Made by a program: the position numbers and the translations under genes
DNA from: Takakia lepidozioides
Lineage: Eukaryota > Streptophyta > Takakiopsida > Takakiales > Takakiaceae
Reading direction: 5' to 3'
Assembly (NCBI GenBank): GCA_030704615.1
Contig: CM060732.1
Span: forward strand, 78,351,053 to 78,411,052
DNA length: 60,000 nt
Notes under the pieces: generated by a model
The model's input: only the letters and a program-made list of their open reading frames with translations
Told to the model about the DNA's origin: nothing
Database searches by the model: none
Shown here: positions 1 to 12,657 of the stretch, one piece after another
Layout: the number at the start of each line of letters is the position of its first letter
Numbering within the stretch: the first letter of the stretch is position 1

Positions 1-3000
1 TTTTTCACTGCATCCTCAGACCTGTAGACACAACCCCTATAGAGCTCCATTCCATTGAACAAACAGACCAAGAGCAAGATGGGAACAAAAAGAAGTAGAG
101 CATCTTGCTCAGCAGCTCATCACCACATCATTGGCTAAAAACGTAAAGTGCAACAATGCACACCTGGGCCACCTTGGTATCAAGACCCTGACCCATTTCA
201 CACCCAGACTGATGGATACTGATGCTGCCATCGGGATAGACGTTGACAAGAGCAAGGTGCTGCATGGCTTCCCATGATGCAACAAACTTGACAGGGACTA
301 GAGATATTCCTCGCTTCACCCACTGGTTTGAAGCATTAAAATCCTTGATTTCTTGAAGGCGACTTTCATAGCAGCTGGAATCCTGTGGATAGAAATAGTA
401 GTTCTTAGTCAAAAACCCTTTCTAGTCAAGGATGGTGCTTGTTGGCAATGAACTACAGCAATGTAGGCAGGTGTTACTTCCACAAGCATGTGTAAAACTT
501 TGTGTCTTCGTCAAAGCATAACAAACAAAGAAAGGGGCAACAGATATGCGGCTAAAGCTCAATAACCAGAGATGATTCTTTACTGAACTGAGATGATTCT
601 CCCTGTCATTTGCTTTGTCAAGTGCCCATACCCACATCCAACACTGCAGAAACTAAACCGGGCTTCATTCAAAAGAAACCTGCTGAAGAAAGCGTAAACT
701 ATGGTGTCACTTCACCCCTTTCTGTTTGGAAGGTGGACACCAACTAACGGCCATAATCGGGGCAATGCGGTTGCTCAAAGTCTCGAAAGTCCATTAGGTG
801 CCCAACAACCTCCTTTTTACCAGGTTGGCTATAATGGGTGACATCGAACATTCACCTACGTGGCTTTGAACCCACGACCGCAGGCCTTGTGCCCTAACCA
901 CTGGGCCATCTTGGATGCTGCTGGCTTCATTACTAGTGATGACTAACCTTCACAGTTTCGAACACAGTCTTTGCATTGCAGTGATCCAAGTACTGCCCAG
1001 ATGGAGTGGTGTCTCCTTTCTTATACATGTTCGATTCACGCACAAGGTCTGATCGCATCCGCAGCACTGACGCAACGTGCTCAATTGCAGTCTCTATCAT
1101 GAAGACCGACTCCACAAACACTGAAATACAAACCACTGACCTTAGAGATACATGCATATATGCACTCACTCATGATCCTTAGTAAGAGACATAGTTTGGA
1201 CCTCCCTTTCCTTTCTCCTGATTGCCAGAGATTTATTGAAATTTAGTAAAATCTTGATATTACTTGGTCGGAAAAGAATACACAAAGAAATACAGAGTTT
1301 CCAAAACTATGAGTTGATCCCAACAGTCTCAGGGAGTCAAAAGTAGGGGATACCAGAAAATACAGGTTGACCATATAGGGTGTCGAAACTACCCAGTCCA
1401 TGCACAAGTTTCAGGGAAAAGCCAGGAGGATAAGATATAATACCAGGGCCACGCATGTATGTGCAAGGTGGAAGATTAGTGCGAGCAACCTTGCCCTTGA
1501 TATCCCAGTGGGGAATGTTGTAGACGTTGTCAATAAATATTGGAACTGATGACATATCTGGATACTCAAAGTCAAAATGTGCACCCTGCCAGATTTCTAT
1601 CACTGTGAGAAGGATGGCCTTGAATCTTTGTGTCAAACACATGAACTCCTCAAAGCACCTTCCCATTTCCCAGCCAAAACTCTCTCTCCTTTGACCCTTT
1701 TGTTCCTCTCTCTTTTGCTGTTATGCCAGTTTCAGACTATCTCCTACCCTAGTGGGTACGACTCCTTTGGGTAAATATACTGTACCCTCCAGAGCATGTC
1801 ATAGTTTACATTCACTGGGAACTATCAAAGAGGAGCATTATTTCTCTCCCTCTGTCTTTCCTGTGGGCCCCTCTTGATCTCCCATCAACATAATGTGACA
1901 TTTGTTGTTACTTTTTCCACTCATTTCTTGCTTCCTCGTCCCATAAGCTCTTTGAGCATTCCACGGACATTATTAAGTACCACTTCATCTGACTGGGTGT
2001 CCTTAGGGCCTCCGGCGGACATGATAACATCTTTTGTTCTTTCTCTTCTCCTGAAATGCTTAGCAGCTCACCTGCATGAGGCACTCCTTTATTTGGGTTT
2101 TGGCAACATGTCATGGTTTTCTCTTATGGTCCAAACATATGCATTGGCATTTCTAAAGACAAACCAGAGGACTGCATCTTCTGCTGTGGGACTGAGAGCT
2201 TCAGTGCACACAGGCAAACTGTCACTAATTTTCTGGACATAACACAAAAGCTGAATCTCCGTCTCCTGAGAAACACAATAGCACTTGCAAAATGGATCTC
2301 AGGAAGACTCACTCTTGTCAATAAATTCCAGCAAACTGTCACAAACTCTTAACAATAATTGCTGAGTGGCAATTCTGGTAGCTTTCTGAGCTGACAAAAC
2401 TTGGATAGCATCGGGTCTTTACACCTCAATGGTATCTCTTCTGGGATCCACTGGGTAACCCCTCAGTTTTTGTTCTGGTGATATGATTTGAGAAAGACTT
2501 ACATGATTGTTCACAATGTCCAGCTGAATTGCAGTGATGTGGCCATCCTTCATCACGCCAACCTGATAATTGCAAAGGTAGGGACTCCGAGCACCTACAA
2601 CCTGTTGCATTATCCGTGCTAACACAAGTCAATTCCCTGCTCCAAGATATATATCTATGAAAAGGGTTGAGGTGGTGGGTGATTCCTCATGAGAAAAATA
2701 ATGAAGCCCCTTCCCTCCCTGGCAAGGACACCAATAGTCTCCACAAACACTCTCTCAAACGCAGATAGTGCAAACCTGCATATTGGTGCTCATGTCAAGG
2801 ACAAGCCGAACAGGCTTTTGCAGTTTATCAGCAGCAAAGGCACAGGCCATGGCAATGCATGACGAGCGGTTCAGCTTCGATCCATATGCTCCCCCTATTC
2901 TTTTCACAGATACCTGCACCACTCAATGGACACTGATGACATCAGCAGAAAGAGACCTTTGTAGTTAGTAACAGGAAAGAACCTCAGGAAAGGTGGTCGT

Positions 3001-6000
3001 AGGTAAACAACAAGTTGATTTTTCTTTGGTTTACAAAAGGAATTGCAGAAGCAAAACCACAGCATTTCTCTTCAGTTTTCACACCTCACCACAACACAGG
3101 GCGAGCACCTGGAAAGGGCAGAAATCTTAAACTAGGTTCCAGACAGAAAGATAGTCTGAGACTCTAACATGCAAATACTTCTCATCTTATCAAGTTTGGA
3201 TACCTGTGTCGTTGAGGATTTATTGTGGAACTCCCCATTAGCTTAAGTAGAAAAGAAGAAAATTTATATATCTTACAGTGATTTTGTGTTGGGGTCGATT
3301 AAGGCCCACTCCAACACAGTGTTGAACCTGCAACCATGAAGTCAAAGCCAATAGAACATGTGAACTGTTATACAACCCACTTTGATGTGACAGACACCAA
3401 ACACTCCATTGGTAGTGCAAATTACCGTCACCAAGCTTCCATGTACACATTTCGGCTCCTATGCAAAGACACTCCATACCTGAGCAGGGTTCTGTGTGGA
3501 TGAGTAGACTTCCAAGGAGTTGTCCTCGCCTGGTATGCATAGTGCTCTTTGGGTTTCAAGATGGAAGTGATATTGATGGCCAATGCTGACCTGTACCAAG
3601 CAACCATGCGTAGGTGAAGCCTAATTGACATGCTTTCTTCATTTCATCAACTTTCTTGAGACCAAGAAAGAGAAACAGAGATACAACATGAAAAGGAGCA
3701 GAGAGTATGATAAAATAGAAAGAACACACCTGACGGCTCTGTACACAATATGGAGACCAACAGAAAGAAACAAGCAGACAAAAATATGAAGGACCAGAGA
3801 GCATGAGGAATAGAAAGGACATACCTGACCCTCTACAACAATGTCAGTATTTTGAAAGGCCTCCTTGGGTGCCCCTGCGCTCACACAATACAGCCTTCAT
3901 TACCATCGAGTATTGACTGAAAATATTCTATGATGTTAAAAACACAATTCGAAGATTAAAGAAGCACAGATAGTGGAGACTTGTAATTGTAACCTTACCT
4001 AACTGCCAGTCAATCCCTCTGTCTTGGAAGAAGGAGTCTGCTGCAATTGCATCTTCAATGGTAAGAATAGGCTTCTGCACATCTGTGTACTCTACCTCCA
4101 CCATCTTAGCAGCTACATCTGCCAGTTTCTGTCCCAGAACACTAACTGCCCATTAGCATACTTGCCATCAGCATCACTTTTCAAACCATCTATGATTGTA
4201 AGGCTACCAGTAAAGAGACTGATAATAGAAGAAATCGAACCTACGTCATATTCAAAACACCTAGTCACCCTAGATAATGCATGCTCTGTTGTAAATGTAT
4301 TAAAAAACTTCCAATGCATCACACCTTTGTGTTTGCCACGATAAGGCCAATTGCTTGGCCATAAAACGTCACCCGAGTTGACGCAAATACCTCTTCATAT
4401 TCACTGAGAGCAGCCAAAACCCATCCACCCTCTCAGCAGAAATTATTTTGAGCTGACTGAACCATTAAAACAAACCCACATAACAAGCTTGTAGGAGTAA
4501 TCCTAGCCCCTTCAACTGGAGAAATATGCATTTGAGGCCCCAGACAAGATTGTTTTATCACAATAGTCAAATACAGCACCTTGTCTTTCAAGTGCAACTC
4601 TAGCATTTAAATGGATTGGAGATGCATGACAGGGAAATGGTCTACATTTCACTTTTGAGAATGTTGAGCCTGAACAGATGACACAGTCTGACTGTAGTTA
4701 TTGCATGTGCCAAGCAACTGATCTTGTGTATGTTTTTGATACTGGAAATCAGTAGTATCTAGATCCCAGCAAGCACTTGGGGTATGCTTCTAACACAAAA
4801 CAGCAAAAGCCCAAGTAAAGCTACACAATAAAGCTACAAAAGAGCTTGGACCTCATGTATTGCTGCCAAATATAAGGTGGTAGGAGAAATCACTTGAATA
4901 ACATCAAAAAAGAACCTAGGGAGGATTATTGCATGCTCTCCTAAGCATACCTGACAAGGTTGCAATAGCCGTCAGCTGCCACTGTATCTGCTGAGAGAAA
5001 GGTGATCACGCCCTCTTCTGCTAGGGCTTTTGAAGGGTCAATGGACTTTAAGGCTGCATTGGCTACGGTTGAAACAACAAAAGTTGCATGCAACTCCCCT
5101 CCAACAATCAGGTCATCCAGGTACTGTGCTTCTCCTGTGGCCTGGCCCCCCATCAAAAGACATCTTCAGTTGTCACAATTAATCTTCAAGCAAGACCCAG
5201 ATCTTACCCCATGAGCATGTACTGCAAACTCCACTGGCTATCTTTTTCTAATATTCCTTGAAAGTGATGTTATGATTTCCTACAAACTAAGCCAGTTAAG
5301 TTGTTAAGATCTTCACAAAGATTGAGGCTGGCCCCTTAAGGTACATCGAACCAGTGGAGTATCCCTGCGTCCTCATCCCTTTGACAAAATGGAAAAGGAA
5401 AACAAGAGGAAGTTTGTAACTTCTCGGTAGTGCATCAATAGTTGGAGTAGTTGGACCAGCTACACTGCATTCTGACATTATTCTTCAACTTGAAAGCACC
5501 TCAGGAAAACCTGCAAGCTGAAAAGTAAGCTGCCCCAAATGGAAAACTTCATAGCGACCAGAAACTGGGACTGGACAGACCTGCAATCCTGCCGATAGCT
5601 TCGGGAAAGGCTTTGACACTGGGAACTCTGATGGATCTCCCTGCCACATCCACCAGATATTACGTGAACAAGAATGCATCATATCCATTTCCTCCCATGT
5701 CTCCATTCAATCCCCGTGACGGCAAGACATTAAATTTGAAATCTTTCGAGGACGGTCAAATGGAGAAGAGGAGCCTTCAGAATTCAAACTGCAACCGTCC
5801 ATCATCTACATTAAACGTCAGGGCATCCGAAAAGCCCCCCAGCATATCTAGCTGCTGCACAAAGGCATGGTTGCTGGTGGGGGCACTTTAAAAATTACAA
5901 TCCAGCTTACTGACCTCTCCCTTGATCTGAAGGATCTAGAGTACAGTGTTGTTAAAAAGGGGTTTTCTTATGAACAGCGTCATACCTCATCAAAGCTTAT

Positions 6001-9000
6001 CTCACTTGTCGTGATAGGTCGAACATACTGCACAAAGAGCCATGCCCACATCAATAATAGCTTCCAAAAGAGGCAAGGATAATAAATACTTAAGCTGGAG
6101 ATGTCTTCAAAGTAGATAAGCCCTCGTGAGGCACACACAGGAATTCGTATCCCTGCATCCTATACTGTAGTTGCAAGGCTTTTGTGGCCCAATAATAGGC
6201 TCTGCAAAACAAACCCATTAACAGAAGCAAAAGACAATTAGCAAAACCTACATACTCATAAACGGCTGATAATGGAAAGGTTCCTTTCAAAACCTTAACA
6301 ATAGATACCTCAGCAAGAGAAGAATGCAAACGAGGCGGTATAGCATCTTGAGGCCAAAGAGAAAGGAAAGCCTTGTAGAAATACGCAGTAATTAAGGTGG
6401 AGCGATATTCCACTCGGCCGAATGCAGGATCTAGAACCAACTCCTTCTGAAGGATTTGAAGCGCATGCTCAAAGACCTGCAAATCCAGCCTTTATGCTTC
6501 CTCAAGTCCACTGATTTTTAACTCAACAATCATAGGTGCATCAAAATTGAACCCTAAATTAGAGGATAACAGGGGTTGTAGCATTGCTGATCATGTCTGT
6601 GGCAATCTGTGTTACTAGATGAGCAACAGTTATAATAACTAGAATTGCAATTTACATCCAACCCATGGCATGTGTTCTCAATCAGTCGTCAGAGATGTAC
6701 CTTAGGGTCAAAGCAACATTTTCCAGTAAGGTAGGCTTCAGTCTTCCTTGCTCGTTGTGGGTATGGCCGGACTCCACCATACACAATCAAGGGGTTGCCC
6801 TCAAAAACTCCTGAGAAGCACATCTCAATTCGACCACGATTCAGAGCACTCAACATTCGTCATGAAATGGAGAGATAATTGTCTTCGTCTAGAATTGAAA
6901 CCCCTGTGATGAAATTGACAAGTCAATATATCCTCCACAGAGACAACTACACACAGGAGATTGTTATTAAAGCATTTAGAAGGAGATTTATTTTTTATCA
7001 TTGAACTACAGATAGATCAAATGTTCACTACACCACCCAGCCCACCCTTCCTTCCCTAATGCTCCAGTGGCTGTTGCACATGCATCCTTGTAATGCAGAG
7101 TAAACTTCAGAGAAATGAACTGAACTGAAATGGACAATGGAAAAAGAGAGCCCACGTCCAAGGCAAAAGGGAACCTCTTTGTAAGAAGCGTTTGCAAACG
7201 TATGTAACAACAGATTAGAAGGATGAACATTTCATTGTTGTTCTACTGAGAACTATACTACATGGATTGGTGGAAAATAAAATAATGAGACATTCACTAC
7301 ATGTCACATGATCAAGTGCATTCTGAGTTTGCCCCCATGGACTCTTATCAGACAACCCCATTAATCAATATCGTGATGGTGCAATTTGAATTCTTAAATG
7401 GGGCCTGCACATAGTGAGGGCCCACCGAAGGAGTGGGACAGCCCATAGAGTACAAGAGCCCTCCCTCACTTATATAGACTCGCAGGGCAACGGCCCCCAG
7501 CCCAGTCAAGGCTGGAGCACTGCGTGTCAGCCCGCGTCCAGACAACGTGTCTCCTCCTCCTTTTGACATGTGTCCTACACACGTGTGCCTGACCGCTGGG
7601 TCTCCCCTAATTAATAATTAATACTATGGACTGGGGTACCTATTTTGTTGCTAGCCTGTGAGATCAGAAATTTGAAGGTACCACATATAACCACAGATAG
7701 TTGGAACACATTGGACATCATCAACCTTGCAGAACAGAAGTAGAAGGTGATGAAGAAAGAACCGGACAAGGCTTCTCACCTGTGGTGGAGTTGACCTCCC
7801 AATTGAAACCTGCATTCAACAAAGCATGCGCATTGACTCTTCTCAGCGCCACTTTGCTGGTGCGAAATTGGGTGTTTGGGTTCAGAGCAGGGACATGAAT
7901 CTCCAGAATAACTACCCCATCAAGAGACATGGCATAGAATTGTTCAAGGCTTAAAACTTTCTCCTCCCCACTGACATAGGCAGTCAGCTGTGCACCGGCC
8001 GCCATCAGAATCGTGGCCACGTCTGACAGAAAATCCCCATGTTCATGCGCCAACACCAAATTCCCAGCAACACTTCCCACATTCCGAACTTGGTGGTGAG
8101 CCACCTATACATCATTTCAACCAGAATATACTGGACATTTGAGTTAAGACTGACAAAAGCTCATGGAAAAATCATGTAGAAGTGAGCTCAGGGTTCAAAT
8201 AGCCTGGCTATGCTATGATTCAATAATAACAGTTTCCCACTTAGTAAGGCTTTTGTCTCGTACCGGGGGATCATTGACATCCAGGAAACTTCTTCCCGTT
8301 ACTACATCTCCAGAAATTTGCAGGCCAAAGCCCCAAACCCTTAGCAAGATCAGAAGTTTTCTATCAACGTGAGAGCCAAGTAAACTTTAACTCCACATTT
8401 GAGAGGTGATCAAAGATAAAATGAGATGGCCACATCGAAGGTCAAAAAGAGCTTTCAAAGATGAAAACATAGGCACCAGGACAAAACATCTACAAATGAC
8501 ACAAAGAAGACAAACAATATGAACAAGAAGGAAACCAAAAAGAATGTTGTCTCATAGAGAGTCAATCTAAGACTATAAGACACACTGACAGTATAAAGTG
8601 ACCAGCTGTTATAACTCACAACGTACTTCAGCAGTTCTCGACAGAGGGTGCGAACTGACTGACACAACCAACTGGAACAAATACAGAAATCATGCTTACT
8701 CACTCTATTGAGATGCTTAAGAAGAGGACCATAACTTGGAGAAAGCCCCTCATTTTCATTGAGCAGCTCCATAAAATCTGCCAGTGGCACTGCCCCTCCA
8801 ATCGTAATTCCTTTGGTGTCAACAAAACTGATCATAAGAGCTGGGATTTGAGAAATATCTGCAAGTATGTCAGCAGGAGATGGAGTAAATATCCCAGTTG
8901 ACGTATTTCCCCTCACAATTCTCACTGTGTTTCCCTTATTCTTTGAACTCCGTAGAAGAGCATAGAGGTCCCTCAAAGAGGCTGCTCTGACCCATCTCAC

Positions 9001-10653
9001 CCCGTTTTTGGAGGCCAATACTTGGGTGTCCCTAGGCCAACAAAACTGTGTCTTTCTTCCCAGCTCTTCAATATCGTTCTTGCATCCTGATGCACAGAGC
9101 CCGCCATTGCTGGACCTTCTGCTTTCATTATTCCCGTTAGCAAATGTTTGAAATCCATCCAGAATCGGCCGGTACCCTGTGCATCTACAGCCAGCAAGAA
9201 GCACCATCCATCATTGACCAATTTTAGGTTGAAACCCACAAATCATTTCTCTCATTGTGGACGTCGGGCCTCTTATTGTTTCAAGCTGCAAGTAAGAATT
9301 GCAGATTTTGTACACAGAGTGTGCAGTTTAAGCGTTAGGAAGACTGTCTTGCACACATGTAAGTGAAAGCTTCATACTCTAGGGGAAGTGGGCACTACCT
9401 GCACAGGTTGCCATCCAGCTGGTCCTCAACTTGCTGGGGAGTTGGTTCTGGACAGTTCTTCACCAAGCCATACATACTCATCACCTGCTCAGCCGCAAAA
9501 ACAAAATGTGGGTGGGCTGCAAGAGAAGAAAGAAAGAGAGGAAGAAATTTATCACCTCTCCCTACAACTTTCATTTGCCAGTTCTGTGGTTTCAGCCCAC
9601 CATGGAATTGTGAAACTCAGCCTTGAACTGCCATAGTCCTCACAGCTAGCCCACAATATTCAGGTTGGGACTGAAGGCTGATGAATGTGCTGGCATCCAT
9701 AGTGCAAGAGATTGATGAGAATCTCCAGCTTTATCCAGTCACAGCTCACCGAGTGGTGCTCAACAGCAACCCAAGGTGCTCCATTTTTATTAAGTCTCAT
9801 AGGATTACTCCGTTCAGGCTGCTCAGACTGCGCTCTACATATGCGTCTTGAACAGGAATGTCACTTACCAAGTTATTGTCACGGTGAACTGGCCAGCTGT
9901 GTAAGCAGCTGGCCATTGTGCCAGACCACAACTTGGGAAAGTGCGTCAAAGACAGTCTCCTTAAGACCCACAATCCAGTTACCACGTAGGACCTAGGGGG
10001 AAATTCAAAGATGTAGTGAGCAAACCACATTGCTGCTTCATGCGAGGTCTCACGCCCCATATGTAAACATGAGAGTCGCCCACAAGCTTGGATATGGGAG
10101 TTGCCGAAATTGGGGATTTTACATCAACAATATCTCAACAGTTGGAGAACAAAAAAATCTTCATCGTACAAGCATAGCTCGATGCAACGAACTTGAATTA
10201 TGCCTGGCAAGGACATCTTCAAAGACTAGAGGAACTTGACATGAAAGCTGAACAACCCAAATACAAAACCGTTACCATGCCAGGAGTGCAGAAGCCGCAT
10301 TGAGTGCCATGGTGCTCCACAATCGCAGCCTGCACGGGATGAAGGCCCTTCTTCACACTCCCAACTCCCTCCACTGTTGTCACTGCCTGTCCATCCACAG
10401 AACATAGAGGCACCAAGCAGGAATTGACGGGCCTGTGTGTCAAAGCTGTTGCATTTCCTTTCGTCGATGACTCTAGCGGGGAGAGAAGCACGGTGCACGC
10501 TCCACACCCGCCTTGGCGACATGGCAATTGCAAGCCTACAAGGCCTTTCTGGTACCTCAAGTAGTCCCCAAGCACAGTCCTTGGATCGGGATCCTCCACA
10601 GTGACGAGCTCTCCATTCAACACAAACCGAACTTTGTTACTGTAGCTCGGCAT
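1..10653 (-). CDS. Aldehyde oxidase (molybdo-flavoenzyme), 3'-partial
   Basis: Oxidises aldehydes to acids with molybdenum cofactor, FAD and two 2Fe-2S clusters; plant members act in the cytosol, some on abscisic or indole-3-acetic aldehyde. Exons read on the minus strand: 10276-10653, 9399-9484, 8704-9184, 7780-8104, 6701-6810, 6309-6476, 5581-5640, 4951-5141, 4325-4403, 3999-4128, 3825-3874, 3480-3590, 3277-3327, 2776-2913, 2503-2601, 1444-1585, 948-1120, 164-382; phases agree throughout (about 997 codons). Domains in order: ferredoxin-type 2Fe-2S (CRQGGCGAC), second 2Fe-2S (QCGFCTPGM, then NLCRCTGYRP), FAD domain (VRNVGSVAGNL), molybdenum domain (ATGEAQYLDD, MRGPG, GCEMGQGLDTK). The start is the ATG of MPSYSNK; an ATG ten codons upstream is less likely. 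The NASNQWVKRGIS stretch and MRGPG favour aldehyde oxidase over xanthine dehydrogenase. The C-terminal exons lie beyond position 1. Substrate unknown. Confidence 0.93.
740..916 (-). mobile_element. tRNA-derived SINE in an aldehyde oxidase intron
   Basis: On the minus strand a tRNA-like head carries an internal pol III box A (TGGCCCAGTGG, 898-908) and box B (GGTTCAAAGCC, 862-872), 25 bases apart. The flanks do not fold into a full tRNA, so this is a tRNA-derived SINE rather than a tRNA gene. It lies in the intron between the exons at 948-1120 and 164-382, in the same orientation as the host gene. The 3' boundary is a guess; no clear target-site duplication was found. Confidence 0.6.
1900..2400 (-). 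pseudogene. Coding-like relic inside an aldehyde oxidase intron
   Basis: This intron lies between two exons that join in phase without it (2503-2601 and 1444-1585), yet the minus strand holds protein-like stretches such as ATQQLLLRVCDSLLEFIDK, then, after a stop and frame change, AEDAVLWFVFRNANAY, then DTQSDEVVLNNVRGMLKEL. The composition looks like an ancient coding sequence and not like aldehyde oxidase. I do not recognise the family. Stops and frame changes mean it is not an intact gene. Confidence 0.3.
7395..7610 (-). other. GC-rich promoter-like insert in an aldehyde oxidase intron
   Basis: A block richer in G+C than the surrounding intron (6811-7779). Read on the minus strand it contains a TATA-like motif (TCTATATAAGTGAG, around 7470-7483) with GC-rich sequence upstream, as in a short LTR or captured promoter. 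Terminal repeats and target duplications were not found, so its nature is open. Confidence 0.25.
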
Positions 10654-11535
10654 CTCCCTATCTCTCTCGCTCTCTCTTTCCAACTGGTGTGCTCAGAGTC
10701 CAAATTCCCAACCCCTTAGAACCTTGCGGATTCAAATTCCTCTCACACCACACCAGAACACTACATCAGCATAGCAAGCCCAAGACAGATCCAGACACAC
10801 AAAACAAAACAAAAACAGCCAAGAAAAACACAGAAACAGAGAGAGCGCTGAGGCGCGAAATTCCAAAGGCCCCAATTTTACACCAAACCTTAACCAGCAG
10901 AGCAGAAATCTTATTACACAAAACCCACAAACACTAGCAAACAGAGAATTACAACAACGTAGAGATGCAAACGATGGGGCCACTGTCGTCGGAGAAGACG
11001 ACCGGCCCTATTCGGTCAGGAAATCTGGCCTATACGATTTCTGCCTCACAGACCGATAAAATCCGGTTAAACCCACCGCACGAGCGGATGATGACTCGTA
11101 ATAGACTGTGGCACATTCAGTCCTCGTGGAACTGTCCTTGTAGAAGACCCAAAGTTGGCTTCTTTGCCGTTGCAGCTTTGCATTGTGTTGCTTTCCTTGT
11201 TTTGGTTTGCAGGGATGCAATATTGGGAGCGTAGGCGTATAGTTGGTGAGCCTGTGAGCTTGGACATGTAACTGTGGGCTCACGCAACGCAATGATATGT
11301 CCACTGTGCAGTTGAAGCTCTATACGCGTGGATTCAATTGAAGAAAAATATGCATAACTGTCGAAGAAATTTATTTCACTATTATCCTGGACCCACAAGT
11401 AAACGAACGAGCTTCGCATTCCCCTTCCTCAAGATTCAAGTGTTTCACTTCTGTCGGTCTTTCTTTCCTGCAGGTGGGTAGGAGGTAGAATTTGGGTGCT
11501 CATGTGCCCGCACTCATAAGCACAGGAATGGCAGC
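10654..11535. promoter_or_regulatory. Upstream region of aldehyde oxidase (divergent intergenic)
   Basis: About 880 bases between the aldehyde oxidase start and the divergent PPR pseudogene. The first 40 bases above the start are CT-rich on the coding strand, typical of a 5' leader. No convincing TATA box, gene or repeat was seen. Confidence 0.3.
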
Positions 11536-12657
11536 ATGCACGGGGGCGGCAGGGGTAGTTCCCTCTCTGGCACTTGTCAGTATGTTAGGACACTATGTAA
11601 GGCAGGACGACTGAAAGATGTGCTGCACATTTTGAGCCAACAAGGCATTTAAGCAGACTGGAATACATATGTCATTCTCTTGCAGGAATGTATGAACATG
11701 AAAAACCTAGCACAAGGGAAGCAGGTGCATGCCCACATTATCCAAAGTGGATGCAAGCCAAAAGTATATCTGCTCAATAACCTTGTCAACATGTATGTCA
11801 AGTGCGGTAGCTTGGTGGATGCACGTCAAGTGTTTGACAAAATGCCTGAACGAGATTTGCTTACGTGGACTATGATGATAGCAGGATATACCAAGCATGG
11901 GCATGCTCAGGATGCTTTCAAAATCTATGAGCAAATGCAATGGGAAAGGGTGCAAGTGTTTGATAAAATGGCTACACGAGATGTGGTCTCGTGGAGTGCA
12001 TTGATAGCAGGATATGCGAACAAATGCAACAAAAAGGGCTAACGCCCGACAGGGTCACATTCACTTGTGTTCTCAATGCATGTGCCAGCCTAGGAGCCTT
12101 GGAGAAGGGCAAAGAGGTCCATGCTGACATCATTAAATCTGGACATATATTTGGAGACTGCAGTTGTGGACATGTATGCAAAATGTGGGAGCATAAAGGA
12201 TGGGCGTCAAGCTTTTGACAATATGGCTAAACAAGATATTGTATCATGGAACACCATGATTGCAGGATATGCTCAACATGGATGTGGCAGGAAGGCTTTT
12301 GAGATATGAGAGATTGCAGCAGGACGGGGTCACCTTCTCTTGTATTCTCAATGCGTGTGCCAGCCTAGGAGCCCTGGAGAAGGGCAAGCAGGTTCACGCT
12401 GACATCAGCAAAAGTGGAATTGCATGGGATATCATTTTGGATAACACCCTTGTTGACATGTATGCCAAATGTGGGAGCATAAGGGATGCACGTCAAGTTT
12501 TTGACAGTATGGCCCAACGGGGCGTGGTTTCGTGGAATGCCATTATCACAGGATATGCAAGGCATGGGTGTGGTAGGGAAGTGTGGGAGATCTATGAGCA
12601 AATGCAGCAGGAACAAGTGAAGCCTGACAAGGTCACCTTCATATTTGGGGTGCACTA
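11536..12657 (+). pseudogene. PPR protein pseudogene (PLS class)
   Basis: Closely similar to the long PPR ORF at 14789-17515 on the other strand, but broken. It opens at ATG 11536 with LCKAGRLKDVLHILSQQGI and hits TAA at about 11650. The frame then continues through [19 protein letters not shown]. An internal deletion joins two repeats (YEQMQWERVQVFDKM), and the frame shifts near 12010, 12150 and 12300. Further repeats ([28 protein letters not shown]) follow in other frames, and it stops at TAA 12655. PPR proteins bind organelle RNA for editing, splicing or stability; this copy cannot make one. It abuts the helicase relic tail to tail. Confidence 0.85.

Noticed and set aside
6100-6205. Possible extra aldehyde oxidase exon after an acceptor-like TTTTGCAG
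   Set aside because: It meets a stop in the required phase and has no usable donor; the neighbouring exons (6309-6476 and 5581-5640) join in phase without it.
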